Position numbers and translations under genes: made by a program. A DNA stretch of 64,000 bases from Lineus longissimus (taxonomy: Eukaryota; Nemertea; Pilidiophora; Heteronemertea; Lineidae): positions 12,030,001-12,094,000 of the forward strand of contig NC_088314.1 of NCBI RefSeq assembly GCF_910592395.1. Reading direction: 5' to 3'. This document shows, in pieces, positions 1 through 13,820 of the stretch (position 1 is its first letter; every line of letters starts with the position of its first letter). Below the pieces are notes generated by a model, which saw only the letters and a list, made by a program, of their open reading frames with translations, was not told where the DNA came from and did not search any database.

Positions 1-12
1 ATATTCAGTTAT

Positions 13-530
13 ATGGTTTCATTCGCTCCGTCAAACCTTGAGTTTTATCGATAGGCATATTGTGATTTCAATTATTCCTAGTATTCTCATTATTACCGAT
101 TAAGTACAGTAATATATTGATACAATTACACTCTCATCATTATTATCGTCACTATCGTCACTATTCACTAGAGTTTTATCGATAGGCATATGTTATTTAT
201 TCCTAGTATCCTCATTATTACCGACTAAGTACAGTAATATATATTATCGTCACTATTATGTTTTCTTTTATGCGTATATATGGTTACGTATTATAAACGC
301 CTATTATACTTTTTTAGAGTTTTATCGATATCCATATTGTGATTTTATTTATTCCTAGTATCCACATTATTACCGATTAAGTACAGTAATATATTGATAC
401 AATTACACTCTCATCATTATTATTATCATTATTATCGTCACTATCACTTGTTATCTTTTCCTTATTGGTATATATGGTTACGTATTATAAACGCCTATTA
501 TACTTTCGCTAAGTCGTAATATTTAGCTAT
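13..530 (+). repeat. 518-bp composite block K (copy 1)
   Basis: From one monomer start to the next regular one is 518 bp and contains three partial monomers. First comes an E-like monomer (ccgtcaaacc) cut inside the triplet tract, where cgtcactatcgtcactattcactag joins directly to a second monomer start. Next is an A-like monomer with the 24-bp F-type deletion, truncated at its end. Last is a monomer entered through ttttttagag (310-319), which carries tatccatattg in place of the usual sequence after tatcgata and an expanded att/atc tract near 412-438. Further copies of the same length start at 5122, 8459, 9951 and 24335. Confidence 0.85.
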
Positions 531-742
531 ATGGTTTCATTCACTAGAGTTTTATCGATAGGCATATGTTATTTATTCCTAGTATCCTCATTATTACCGA
601 TTAAGTACAGTAATATATTGATACAATTACACTCTCATCATTATTATCGTCACTATCACTTGTTATCTTTTCCTTATTTGTATATATGGTTACGTATTAT
701 AAAGGCCTATTATACTTTCGCTTAGTCGTAATATTTAGCTAT
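531..742 (+). repeat. Type A-like monomer, 212 bp, zone 1
   Basis: The monomer carries the short ggcatatgtt form, lacking the six bases tgtgat found in B, E, F and G. It is followed by a B-like monomer. It shows that the A type already exists in the older array and was later recruited into the HOR. Confidence 0.8.
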
Positions 743-1507
743 ATGGTTTCATTCACTAAAGTTTTATCGATAGGCATATTGTGATGTTATTGATTCCAAG
801 TACTCATTATTACCGATAAGTTCAGTAATATATTGATACAATTACACTCTCATCATTATTATCGTCACTATCACTTGTTATCTTTTCCTTATTCGTATAT
901 ATGGTTACGTATTATAAACGCCTATTATACTTTCGCTTAGTCGTAATATTTAGCAGTATGGTTTCATTCACTAGAGTTTTATCGATAAGCATATTGTGAT
1001 GTTATTTATTCCTAGTATCCTCATTATTACCGACTAATTACAGTAATATATATTATCGTCACTATTATATGTTTTCTTTTCCTTTATGCGTATATATGGT
1101 TACGTATTATAAACGCCTATTATACTTTCACTTATGCGTAATATTTAGCTATATGGTTTCATTCACTAGAGTTTTATCGATAAGCATATTGTGATGTTAT
1201 TTATTCCTAGTATCCTCATTATTACCGACTAAGTACAGTAATATATATTATCGTCACTATTATACTTTTGCTTAGTCGTAATATTTAGCTATATGGTTTC
1301 ATTCACTAGAGTTTTATCGATAGGCATATTGTGATGTTATCGATTTCAAGTACTCATTATTACCGATTAGTACAGTAATATATTGATACAATTACACTCT
1401 CATCATTATTATCGTCACTATCACTTGTTATCTATTCCTTATTCATATATATGGTTATGTATTATAAACGCCTATAATAATTTCGCTTAGTCGTAATATT
1501 TAGTTAT

Positions 1508-1735
1508 ATGGTTTCATTCGCTCCGTCAAACCTTGAGTTTTATCGATAGGCATATTGTGATTTCAATTATTCCTAGTATTCTCATTATTACCGATCAAGT
1601 ACAGTAATATATTGATACAATTACACTCTCATCATTATTATTGTCACTATCACTTGTTATCTTTTCCTTATTCGTATATATGGTTACGTATTATAAACGC
1701 CTATTATACTTTCGCTTAGTCGTAATATTAGCTAT
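1508..1735 (+). repeat. Type H monomer, E-like with ccgtcaaacc
   Basis: This is an E-length monomer in which the extra segment after ttcgct reads ccgtcaaacc instead of ccgtgaaacc, and the region after tgattt reads caattattcctagtattctc. It is 228 bp because one T is lost near its end (aatattagc). Type H occurs only in zone 1 and the older-type segment around 24.3-25.5 kb, not in the regular HOR zones, so it marks the older array. Confidence 0.8.
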
Positions 1736-3309
1736 ATGGTTTCATTCACTAGAGTTTTATCGATGGGCATATTGTGATGTTATTGATTCCAAGTACTCAT
1801 TATTACCGATTAGTACAGTAATATATTGATACAATTACACTCTCCTCATTATTATCGTCACTATCACTTGTTATCTTTTCCTTATTCGTATATATGGTTA
1901 CGTATTATAAACGCCTATTGTACTTTTGCTTAGCCGTAATAATTAGTTATATGGTTTCATTCACTCCGTCAAACCTTGAGTTTTATCGATAGGCATATTG
2001 TGATTTCATTTATTCCTAGTATCCTCATTATTACGGATTAAGTACAGTAATATATTGATACAATTACACTCTCATCATTATTATCGTCACTATCACTTGT
2101 TATCTTTTCCTTATTGGTATATATAGTTACGTATTATAAACGCCTATTATACTTTCGCTTAGTCGTAATATTTAGCTATATGGTTTCATTCACTAGAGTT
2201 TTATCGATAGGCATATGTTATTTATTCCTAGTATCCTCATTATTACCGATTAAGTACAGTAATATATTGATACAATTACACTCTCATCATTATTATCGTC
2301 ACTATCACTTGTTATCTTTTCCTTATTCGTATATATGGTTACGTATTATAAACGCCTATTATACTTTCGCTTAGTCGTAATATTTAGCTATATGGTTTCA
2401 TTCACTAGAGTTTTATCGATAGGCATATTGTGATGTTATTGATTCCAAGTACTCATTATTACCGATTAGTACAGTAATATATTGATACAATTACACTCTC
2501 ATCATTATTATCGTCACTATCACTTGTTATCTTTTCTTTATTCGTATATATGGTTACGTATTATAAACGCCTATTATACTTTTGCTTAGCCGTAATAATT
2601 AGTTATATGGTTTCATTCACTCCGTGAAACCTTGCGTTTTATCGATAGGCATATTGTGATTTCGTTTATTCCTAGTATCCGCATTATTACCGATTAAGTA
2701 CAGTAATATATTGATACAATTACACTCTCATCATTATTATCGTCACTATCACTTGTTATCTTTTCCTTATTCGTATATATGGTTACGTATTATGAACGCC
2801 TATTATACTTTCGCTTAGTCGTAATATTTAGCTATATGGTTTCATTCACTAGAGTTTTATCGATAGGCATATTGTGATGTTATTGATTCCAAGTACTCAT
2901 TATTACCGATTAGTACAGTAATATATTGATACAATTACACTCTCATCATTATTATCGTCACTATCACTTGTTATCTTTTCCTTATTGGTATATATGGTTA
3001 CGTATTATAAACGCCTATTATACTTTCGCTTAGTCGTAATATTTAGCTATATGGTTTCATTCACTAGAGTTTTATCGATAGGCATATGTTATTTATTCCT
3101 AGTATCCTCATTATTACCGATTAAGTACAGTAATATATTGATACAATTACACTCTCATCATTATTATCGTCACTATCACTTGTTATCTTTTCCTTATTCG
3201 TATATATGGTTACGTATTATAAACGCCTATTATACTTTCGCTTAGTCGTAATATTTAGCTATATGGTTTCATTCACTAGAGTTTTATCGATAGGCATATT
3301 GTGATGTTA

Positions 3310-4665
3310 TTTATTCCTAGTATCCTCATTATTACCGACTAATTACAGTAATATATATTATCGTCACTATTATATGTTTTCTTTTCCTTTATGCGTATAT
3401 ATGGTTACGTATTATAAACGCCTATTATACTTTCACTTATTCGTAATATTTAGCTATATGGTTTCATTCACTAGAGTTTTATCGATAAGCATATTGTGAT
3501 GTTATTTATTCCTAGTATCCTCATTATTACCGACTAAGTACAGTAATATATATTATCGTCACTATTATACTTTTGCTTAGTCGTAATATTTAGTAATATG
3601 GTTTCATTCGCTCTGTCAAACCTTGAGTTTTATCGATAGGCATATTGTGATTTCAATTATTCCTAGTATTCTCATTATTACCGATTAAGTACAGTAATAT
3701 ATTGATACAATTACACTCTCATCATTATTATCGTCACTATCACTTGTTATCTTTTCCTTATTCGTATATATGGTTACGTATTATAAACGCCTATTATACT
3801 TTCGCTTAGTCGTAATATTTAGCTATATGGTTTCATTCACTAGAGTTTTATCGATAGGGATATTGTGATGTTATTGATTCCAAGTACTCATTATTACCGA
3901 TTAGTACAGTAATATATTGATACAATTACACTCTCATCATTATTATCGTCACTATCACTTGTTTTCTTTTCTTTATTCGTATATATGGTTACGTATTATA
4001 AACGCCTATTATACTATTGCTTAGCCGTAATAATAAGTTATATGGTTTCATTCACTCCGTGAAACCTTGAGTTTTATCGATAGGCATATTGTGATTTCAT
4101 TTATTCCTAGTATCCTCATTATTACCGATTAAGTACAGTAATATATTGATACAATTACACTCTCATCATTATTATCGTCACTATCACTTGTTATCTTTTC
4201 CTTATTCGTATATATGGTTGCGTATTATAAACGCCTATTATACTTTCGCTTAGTCGTAATATTTAGCAATATGGTTTCATTCACTAGAGTTTTATCGATA
4301 AGCATATTGTGATGTTATTTATTCCTAGTATCCTCATTATTACCGACTAATTACAGTAATATATATTATCGTCACTATTATATGTTTTCTTTTCCTTTAT
4401 GCGTATATATGGTTACGTATTATAAACGCCTATTATACTTTCGCTTAGTCGTAATATTTAGCTATATGGTTTCATTCACTAGAGTTTTATCGATAGGCTT
4501 ATGTTATTTATTCCTAGTATCCTCATTATTACCGATTAAGTACAGTAATATATTGATACAATTACACTCTCATCATTATTATCGTCACTATCACTTGTTA
4601 TCTTTTCCTTATTCGTATATATGGTTACGTATTATAAACGCCTATTATACTTTCGCTTAGTCGTA
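3310..4665 (+). repeat. Old-style module (copy 1; recurs about 11915 bp downstream)
   Basis: Landmarks here and at about 15225-16580 lie exactly 11915 bp apart: the ctctgtcaaacc variant (3601 line versus 15516), the agggatattg variant B monomer starting 3827 versus 15742, and the F monomer whose ttttcttttcc segment is at 4383 versus 16298. On the left the similarity ends where this copy reads gactaattac and the other gactaagtac. Its distal part is also seen at 25728 and 36291. Confidence 0.8.
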
Positions 4666-5530
4666 ATATTTAGCTATATGGTTTCATTCACTAGAGTTTT
4701 ATCGATAGGCATATTGTGATGTTATTGATTCCAAGTACTCATTATTACCGATTAGTACAGTAATATATTGATACAATTACACTCTCATCATCATTATCGT
4801 CACTATCACTTGTTATCTTTTCTTTATTCGTATATATGGTTACGTATTATAAACGCCTATTATACTTTTGCTTAGCCGTAATAATTAGTTATATGGTTTC
4901 ATTCACTCCGTGAAACCTTGAGTTTTATCGATAGGCATATTGTGATTTCATTTATTCCTAGTATCCGCATTATTACCGATTAAGTACAGTAATATATTGA
5001 TACAATTACACTCTCATCATTATTATCGTCACTATCACTTGTTATCTTTTCCTTATTGGTATATATGGTTACGTATTATAAACGCCTATTATACTTTTGC
5101 TTAGCCGTAATAATTAGTTATATGGTTTCATTCACTCCGTGAAACCTTGAGTTTTATCGATAGGCATATTGTGATTTCATTTATTCCTAGTATCCGCATT
5201 ATTACCGATTAAGTACAGTAATATATTGATACAATTACACTCTCATCATTATTATCGTCACTATCGTCACTATTCACTAGAGTTTTATCGATAGGCATAT
5301 GTTATTTATTCCTAGTATCCTCATTATTACCGACTAAGTACAGTAATATATATTATCATCACTATTATGTTTTCTTTTATGCGTATATATGGTTACGTAT
5401 TATAAACGCCTATTATACTTTTTTAGAGTTTTATCGATATCCATATTGTGATTTTATTTATTCCTAGTATCCACATTATTACCGATTAAGTACAGTAATA
5501 TATTGATACAATTACACTCTCATCATTATT
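4400..5530 (+). repeat. Segmental duplication, period 1912 bp (copy 1)
   Basis: This segment is repeated at about 6312-7442, 1912 bp downstream. Shared landmarks include the rare ggcttatgtt form, the catcatcattatc triplet-tract variant (4781 versus 6693) and the ttttttagag junction (5419 versus 7331). The copies part in the triplet tract near 5530/7442, where copy 1 has an extra 12 bases of att/atc repeats. Confidence 0.85.
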
Positions 5531-5639
5531 ATTATCATTATTATCGTCACTATCACTTGTTATCTTTTCCTTATTCGTATATATGGTTGCGTATTATAAA
5601 CGCCTATTATACTTTCGCTTAGTCGTAATATTTAGCAAT
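5122..5639 (+). repeat. 518-bp composite block K (copy 2)
   Basis: Same three-part structure as 13-530, but the first partial monomer is of the ccgtgaaacc (E) kind. The ttttttagag junction lies at 5419-5428. Confidence 0.85.
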
Positions 5640-6311
5640 ATGGTTTCATTCACTAGAGTTTTATCGATAAGCATATTGTGATGTTATTTATTCCTAGTAT
5701 CCTCATTATTACCGACTAATTACAGTAATATATATTATCGTCACTATTATATATTTTCTTTTCCTTTATGCGTATATATGGTTACGTATTATAAACGCCT
5801 ATTATACTTTCACTTAGTCGTAATATTTAGCTATATGGTTTCATTCACTAGAGTTTTATCGATAAGCATATTGTGATGTTATTTATTCCTAGTATCCTCA
5901 TTATTACCGACTAAGTACAGTAATATATATTATCGTCACTATTATACTTTTGCTTAGTCGTAATATTTAGCTATATGGTTTCATTCACTAGAGTTTTATC
6001 GATAGGCATATTGTGATGTTATTGATTCCAAGTACTCATTATTACCGATTAGTACAGTAATATATTCATACAATTACACTCTCATCATTATTATCGTCAC
6101 TATCACTTGTTATCTTTTCCTTATTCATATATATGGTTATGTATTATAAACACCTATAATAATTTCGCTTAGTCGTAATATTTAGTTATATGGTTTCATT
6201 CACTAGAGTTTTATCGATAAGCATATTGTGATGTTATTTATTCCTAGTATCCTCATTATTACCGACTAATTACAGTAATATATATTATCGTCACTATTAT
6301 GTTTTCATTTA

Positions 6312-7442
6312 TGCGTATATATGGTTACGTATTATAAACGCCTATTATACTTTCGCTTAGTCGTAATATTTAGCTATATGGTTTCATTCACTAGAGTTTT
6401 ATCGATAGGCTTATGTTATTTATTCCTAGTATCCTCATTATTACCGATTAAGTACAGTAATATATTGATACAATTACACTCTCATCATTATTATCGTCAC
6501 TATCACTTGTTATCTTTTCCTTATTCGTATATATGGTTACGTATTATAAACGCCTATTATACTTTCGCTTAGTCGTAATATTTAGCTATATGGTTTCATT
6601 CACTAGAGTTTTATCGATAGGCATATTGTGATGTTATTGATTCCAAGTACTCATTATTACCGATTAGTACAGTAATATATTGATACAATTACACTCTCAT
6701 CATCATTATCGTCACTATCACTTGTTATCTTTTCTTTATTCGTATATATGGTTACGTATTATAAACGCCTATTATACTTTTGCTTAGCCGTAATAATTAG
6801 TTATATGGTTTCATTCACTCCGTGAAACCTTGAGTTTTATCGATAGGCATATTGTGATTTCATTTATTCCTAGTATCCGCATTATTACCGATTAAGTACA
6901 GTAATATATTGATACAATTACACTCTCATCATTATTATCGTCACTATCACTTGTTATCTTTTCCTTATTGGTATATATGGTTACGTATTATAAACGCCTA
7001 TTATACTTTTGCTTAGCCGTAATAATTAGTTATATGGTTTCATTCACTCCGTGAAACCTTGAGTTTTATCGATAGGCATATTGTGATTTCATTTATTCCT
7101 AGTATCCGCATTATTACCGATTAAGTACAGTAATATATTGATACAATTACACTCTCATCATTATTATCGTCACTATCGTCACTATTCACTAGAGTTTTAT
7201 CGATAGGCATATGTTATTTATTCCTAGTATCCTCATTATTACCGACTAAGTACAGTAATATATATTATCATCACTATTATGTTTTCTTTTATGCGTATAT
7301 ATGGTTACGTATTATAAACGCCTATTATACTTTTTTAGAGTTTTATCGATATCCATATTGTGATTTTATTTATTCCTAGTATCCACATTATTACCGATTA
7401 AGTACAGTAATATATTGATACAATTACACTCTCATCATTATT
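6312..7442 (+). repeat. Segmental duplication, period 1912 bp (copy 2)
   Basis: Copy of 4400-5530 at a constant offset of 1912 bp. It holds a composite block starting at 7034 that is 506 bp long, i.e. 518 minus the 12 bases of triplet repeats absent here. Confidence 0.85.
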
Positions 7443-7539
7443 ATCGTCACTATCACTTGTTATCTTTTCCTTATTCGTATATATGGTTGCGTATTATAAA
7501 CGCCTATTATACTTTCACTTAGTCGTAATATTTAGCTAT
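7034..7539 (+). repeat. Composite block K, 506-bp variant (copy 3)
   Basis: As block K, with the ttttttagag junction at 7331-7340. It is 12 bp shorter because the att/atc tract is not expanded. Confidence 0.85.
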
Positions 7540-7689
7540 ATGGTTTCATTCACTAGAGTTTTATCGATAAGCATATTGTGATGTTATTTATTCCTAGTAT
7601 CCTCATTATTACCGATTAAGTACAGTAATATATATTATCATCACTATTATACTTTTGCTTAGTCGTAATATTTAGCTATATGGTTTCAT

Positions 7690-9140
7690 TCACTAGAGTT
7701 TTATCGATAGGCATATGTTATTTATTCCTAGTATCCTCATTATTACCGATTAAGTACAGTAATATATTAATACAATTACACTCTCATCATTGTTATCGTC
7801 ACTATCACTTGTTATCTTTTCCTTATTCGTATATATGGTTACGTATTATAAACGCCTATTATACTTTCGCTTAGTCGTAATATTTAGCAATATGGTTTCA
7901 TTCACTAGAGTTTTATCGATAGGCATATGTTATTTATTCCTAGTATCCTCATTATTACCGATTAAGTACAGTAATATATTGATACAATTACACTCTCATC
8001 ATTATTATCGTCACTATCACTTGTTATCTTTTCCTTATTCGTATATATGGTTACGTATTATAAACGCCTATTATACTTTTGCTTAGCCGTAATAATTAGT
8101 TATATGGTTTCATTCACTAGAGTTTTATCGATAAGCATATTGTGATGTTATTTATTCCTAGTATCCTCATTATTACCGACTAAGTACAGTAATATATATT
8201 ATCGTCACTATTATACTTTTGCTTAGTCGTAATATTTAGCTATATGGTTTCATTCACTAGAGTTTTATCGATAGGCTTATTGTGATGTTATTGATTCCAA
8301 GTACTCATTATTACCGATTAGTACAGTAATATATTGATACAATTACACTCTCATCATTATTATCGTCACTATCACTTGTTATCTTTTCCTTATTCATATA
8401 TATGGTTATGTATTATAAACACCTATATTAATTTCGCTTAGTCGTAATATTTAGTTATATGGTTTCATTCTCTCCGTCAAACCTTGAGTTTTATCGATAG
8501 GCATATTGTGATTTCAATTATTCCTAGTATTCTCATTATTACCGATTAAGTACAGTAATATATTGATACAATTACACTCTCATCATTATTATCGTCACTA
8601 TCGTCACTATTCACTAGAGTTTTATCGATAGGCATATGTTATTTATTCCTAGTATCCTCATTATTACCGACTAAGTAGAGTAATATATATTATCGTCACT
8701 ATTATGTTTTCTTTTATGCGTATATATGGTTACGTATTATAAACGCCTATTATACTTTTTTAGAGTTTTATCGATATCCATATTGTGATTTTATTTATTC
8801 CTAGTATCCACATTATTACCGATTAAGTACAGTAATATATTGATACAATTACACTCTCATCATTATTATTATCATTATTATCGTCACTATCACTTGTTAT
8901 CTTTTCCTTATTCGTATATATGGTTGCGTATTATAAACGCCTATTATACTTTCGCTTAGTCGTAATATTTAGCAATATGGTTTCATTCACTAGAGTTTTA
9001 TCGATAAGCATATTGTGATGTTATTTATTCCTAGTATCCTCATTATTACCGACTAATTACAGTAATATATATTATCGTCACTATTATATGTTTTCTTTTC
9101 CTTTATGCGTATATATGGTTACGTATTATAAACGCCTATT
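7690..9140 (+). repeat. Segmental duplication, period 1492 bp (copy 1)
   Basis: Repeated at about 9182-10632 with a constant offset of 1492 bp. Shared landmarks are the cattgttatc triplet variant, the ctctccgtcaaacc variant (monomer start 8459 versus 9951) and the ttttttagag junction (8756 versus 10248). One point difference seen: ctaagtagag in this copy versus ctaagtacag in the other. The two part near 9140/10632 (tttcgc versus tttcac). Confidence 0.87.
8459..8976 (+). repeat. 518-bp composite block K (copy 4)
   Basis: Same structure as 13-530, junction ttttttagag at 8756-8765, with the expanded att/atc tract. Confidence 0.85.
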
Positions 9141-9181
9141 ATACTTTCGCTTAGTCGTAATATTTAGCTATATGGTTTCAT

Positions 9182-10632
9182 TCACTAGAGTTTTATCGAT
9201 AGGCTTATGTTATTTATTCCTAGTATCCTCATTATTACCGATTAAGTACAGTAATATATTGATACAATTACACTCTCATCATTGTTATCGTCACTATCAC
9301 TTGTTATCTTTTCCTTATTCGTATATATGGTTACGTATTATAAACGCCTATTATACTTTCGCTTAGTCGTAATATTTAGCAATATGGTTTCATTCACTAG
9401 AGTTTTATCGATAGGCATATGTTATTTATTCCTAGTATCCTCATTATTACCGATTAAGTACAGTAATATATTGATACAATTACACTCTCATCATTATTAT
9501 CGTCACTATCACTTGTTATCTTTTCCTTATTCGTATATATGGTTACGTATTATAAACGCCTATTATACTTTTGCTTAGCCGTAATAATTAGTTATATGGT
9601 TTCATTCACTAGAGTTTTATCGATAAGCATATTGTGATGTTATTTATTCCTAGTATCCTCATTATTACCGACTAAGTACAGTAATATATATTATCGTCAC
9701 TATTATACTTTTGCTTAGTCGTAATATTTAGCTATATGGTTTCATTCACTAGAGTTTTATCGATAGGCTTATTGTGATGTTATTGATTCCAAGTACTCAT
9801 TATTACCGATTAGTACAGTAATATATTGATACAATTACACTCTCATCATTATTATCGTCACTATCACTTGTTATCTTTTCCTTATTCATATATATGGTTA
9901 TGTATTATAAACACCTATATTAATTTCGCTTAGTCGTAATATTTAGTTATATGGTTTCATTCTCTCCGTCAAACCTTGAGTTTTATCGATAGGCATATTG
10001 TGATTTCAATTATTCCTAGTATTCTCATTATTACCGATTAAGTACAGTAATATATTGATACAATTACACTCTCATCATTATTATCGTCACTATCGTCACT
10101 ATTCACTAGAGTTTTATCGATAGGCATATGTTATTTATTCCTAGTATCCTCATTATTACCGACTAAGTACAGTAATATATATTATCGTCACTATTATGTT
10201 TTCTTTTATGCGTATATATGGTTACGTATTATAAACGCCTATTATACTTTTTTAGAGTTTTATCGATATCCATATTGTGATTTTATTTATTCCTAGTATC
10301 CACATTATTACCGATTAAGTACAGTAATATATTGATACAATTACACTCTCATCATTATTATTATCATTATTATCGTCACTATCACTTGTTATCTTTTCCT
10401 TATTCGTATATATGGTTGCGTATTATAAACGCCTATTATACTTTCGCTTAGTCGTAATATTTAGCAATATGGTTTCATTCACTAGAGTTTTATCGATAAG
10501 CATATTGTGATGTTATTTATTCCTAGTATCCTCATTATTACCGACTAATTACAGTAATATATATTATCGTCACTATTATATGTTTTCTTTTCCTTTATGC
10601 GTATATATGGTTACGTATTATAAACGCCTATT
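9182..10632 (+). repeat. Segmental duplication, period 1492 bp (copy 2)
   Basis: Second copy of 7690-9140. Part of this segment (about 9115-11370) is also the source or sister of 23500-25755, at an offset of 14384 bp. Confidence 0.87.
9951..10468 (+). repeat. 518-bp composite block K (copy 5)
   Basis: Same structure as 13-530, junction ttttttagag at 10248-10257, with the expanded att/atc tract. Confidence 0.85.
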
Positions 10633-11539
10633 ATACTTTCACTTAGTCGTAATATTTAGCTATATGGTTTCATTCACTAGAGTTTTATCGATAAGCATAT
10701 TGTGATGTTATTTATTCCTAGTATCCTCATTATTACCGACTAAGTACAGTAATATATATTATCGTCACTATTATACTTTTGCTTAGTCGTAATATTTAGC
10801 TATATGGTTTCATTCACTAGAGTTTTATCTATAGGCATATTGTGATGTTATTGATTCCAAGTACTCATTATTACCGATTAGTACAGTAATATATTGATAC
10901 AATTACACTCTCATCATTATTATCGTCACTATCACTTGTTATCTTTTCCTCATTCATATATATGGTTATGTATTATAAACACCTATAATACTTAGTCGTA
11001 ATATTTAGTTATATGGTTTCATTCGCTCCGTCAAACCTTGAGTTTTATCGATAGGCATATTGTGATTTCAATTATTCCTAGTATTCTCATTATTACCGAT
11101 TAAGTACAGTAATATATTGATACAATTACACTCTCATCATTATTATCGTCACTATCGTCACTATTCACTAGAGTTTTATCGATAGGCATATGTTATTTAT
11201 TCCTAGTATCCTCATTATTACCGACTAAGTACAGTAATATATATTATCGTCACTATTATATGTTTTCTTTTCCTTTATGCGTATATATGGTTACGTATTA
11301 TAAACGCCTATTATACTTTCACTTATTCGTAATATTTAGCTATATGGTTTCATTCACTAGAGTTTTATCGATAAGCATATTGTGATGTTATTTATTCCTA
11401 GTATCCTCATTATTACCGACTAAGTACAGTAATATATATTATCGTCACTATTATACTTTTGCTTAGTCGTAATATTTAGTTGTATGGTTTCATTCGCTCT
11501 GTCAAACCTTGAGTTTTATCGATAGGCATATTGTGATTT

Positions 11540-12830
11540 CAATTATTCCTAGTATCCTCATTATTACCGACTAATTACAGTAATATATATTATCGTCACT
11601 ATTATATGTTTTCTTTTCCTTTATGCGTATATATGGTTACGTATTATAAACGCCTATTATACTTTCACTTAGTCGTAATATTTAGCTATATGGTTTCATT
11701 CACTAGAGTTTTATCGATAAGCATATTGTGATGTTATTTATTCCTAGTATCCTCATTATTACCGACTAAGTACAGTAATATATATTATCGTCACCATTAT
11801 ACTTTTGCTTAGTCGTAATATTTAGCTATATGGTTTCATTCACTAGAGTTTTATCGATAGGCATATTGTGATGTTATTGATTCCAAGTACTCATTATTAC
11901 CGATTAGTACAGTAATATATTCATACAATTACACTCTCATTATTATTATCGTCACTATCACTTGTTATCTTTTCCTTATTCATATATATGGTTATGTATT
12001 ATAAACACCTATAATAATTTCGCTTAGTCGTAATATTTAGTTATATGGTTTCATTCACTAGAGTTTTATCGATAAGCATATTGTGATGTTATTTATTCCT
12101 AGTATCCTCATTATTACCGACTAAGTACAGTAATATATATTATCGTCACTATTATGTTTTCTTTTATGCGTATATATGGTTACGTATTATAAACGCCTAT
12201 TATACTTTTTTAGAGTTTTATCGATATCCTTATTGTGATTTTATTTATTCCTAGTATCCACATTATTACCGATTAAGTACAGTAATATATTGATACAATT
12301 ACACTCTCATCATTATTATTATCATTATTATCGTCACTATCACTTGTTATCTTTTCCTTATTCGTATATATGGTTGCGTATTATAAACGCCTATTATACT
12401 TTCGCTTAGTCGTAATATTTAGCAATATGGTTTCATTCACTAGAGTTTTATCGATAAGCATATTGTGATGTTATTTATTCCTAGTATCCTCATTATTACC
12501 GACTAATTACAGTAATATATATTATCGTCACTATTATATGTTTTCTTTTCCTTTATGCGTATATATGTTTACGTATTATAAACGCCTATTATACTTTCGC
12601 TTAGTCGTAATATTTAGCTATATGGTTTCATTCACTAGAGTTTTATCGATAGGCATATGTTATTTATTCCTAGTATCCTCATTATTACCGATTAAGTACA
12701 GTAATATATTGATACAATTACACTCTCATCATTATTATCATCACTATCACTTGTTATCTTTTCCTTATTCGTATATATGGTTACGTATTATAAACGCCTA
12801 TTATACTTTCGCTTAGTCGTAATATTTAGC
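11540..12830 (+). repeat. Segmental duplication, offset 5098 bp (copy 1)
   Basis: Matches about 16638-17928 at a constant offset of 5098 bp. The private variant tcaccattat occurs at 11791 and 16889, the tatatgtttac variant is shared, and the ttttttagag junction lies at 12206 and 17304. Confidence 0.82.
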
Positions 12831-13820
12831 TATATGGTTTCATTCACTAGAGTTTTATCGATAAGCATATTGTGATGTTATTTATTCCTAGTATCCTCAT
12901 TATTACCGACTAATTACAGTAATATATATTATCGTCACTATTATATGTTTTCTTTTCCTTTATGCGTATATATGGTTACGTATTATAAACGCCTATTATA
13001 CTTTCACTTAGTCGTAATATTTAGCTATATGGTTTCATTCACTAGAGTTTTATCGATAAGCATATTGTGATGTTATTTATTCCTAGTATCCTCATTATTA
13101 CCGACTAAGTACAGTAATATATATTATCGTCACTATTATACTTTTGCTTAGTCGTAATATTTAGCTATATGGTTTCATTCACTAGAGTTTTATCTATAGG
13201 CATATTGTGATGTTATTGATTCCAAGTACTCATTATTACCGATTAGTACAGTAATATATTGATACAATTACACTCTCATCATTATTATCGTCACTATCAC
13301 TTGTTATCTTTTCCTCATTCATATATATGGTTATGTATTATAAACACCTATAATACTTAGTCGTAATATTTAGTTATATGGTTTCATTCGCTCCGTCAAA
13401 CCTTGAGTTTTATCGATAGGCATATTGTGATTTCAATTATTCCTAGTATTCTCATTATTACCGATTAAGTACAGTAATATATTGATACAATTACACTCTC
13501 ATCATTATTATCGTCACTATCGTCACTATTCACTAGAGTTTTATCGATAGGCATATGTTATTTATTCCTAGTATCCTCATTATTACCGACTAAGTACAGT
13601 AATATATATTATCGTCACTATTATATGTTTTCTTTTCCTTTATGCGTATATATGGTTACGTATTATAAACGCCTATTATACTTTCACTTATTCGTAATAT
13701 TTAGCTATATGGTTTCATTCACTAGAGTTTTATCGATAAGCATATTGTGATGTTATTTATTCCTAGTATCCTCATTATTACCGACTAAGTACAGTAATAT
13801 ATATTATCGTCACTATTATG
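12060..13820 (+). repeat. Segmental tandem duplication, period 1664 bp (copy 1)
   Basis: Repeated at about 13724-15484. Landmarks at the same offset: tatccttattg after ttttttagag (12206 versus 13870), tatatgtttac, the atctata substitution, and the cgtcactatcgtcactattc fusion. The copies part near 13820/15484, where this one continues into ttatgttttc and the other into ttatactttt. Confidence 0.85.

Noticed and set aside
4382-4660. Recurring plus-strand reading frames of 62-98 codons in most monomers, hydrophobic and rich in Y, L, S and H.
   Set aside because: They recur wherever A- or C-like monomers follow one another, span monomer borders, start at several different ATGs, and are broken in other monomers by length changes that are not multiples of three. 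The residue bias follows from the T/C-rich strand. There is no evidence of protein-level selection or a ribosome or promoter context.
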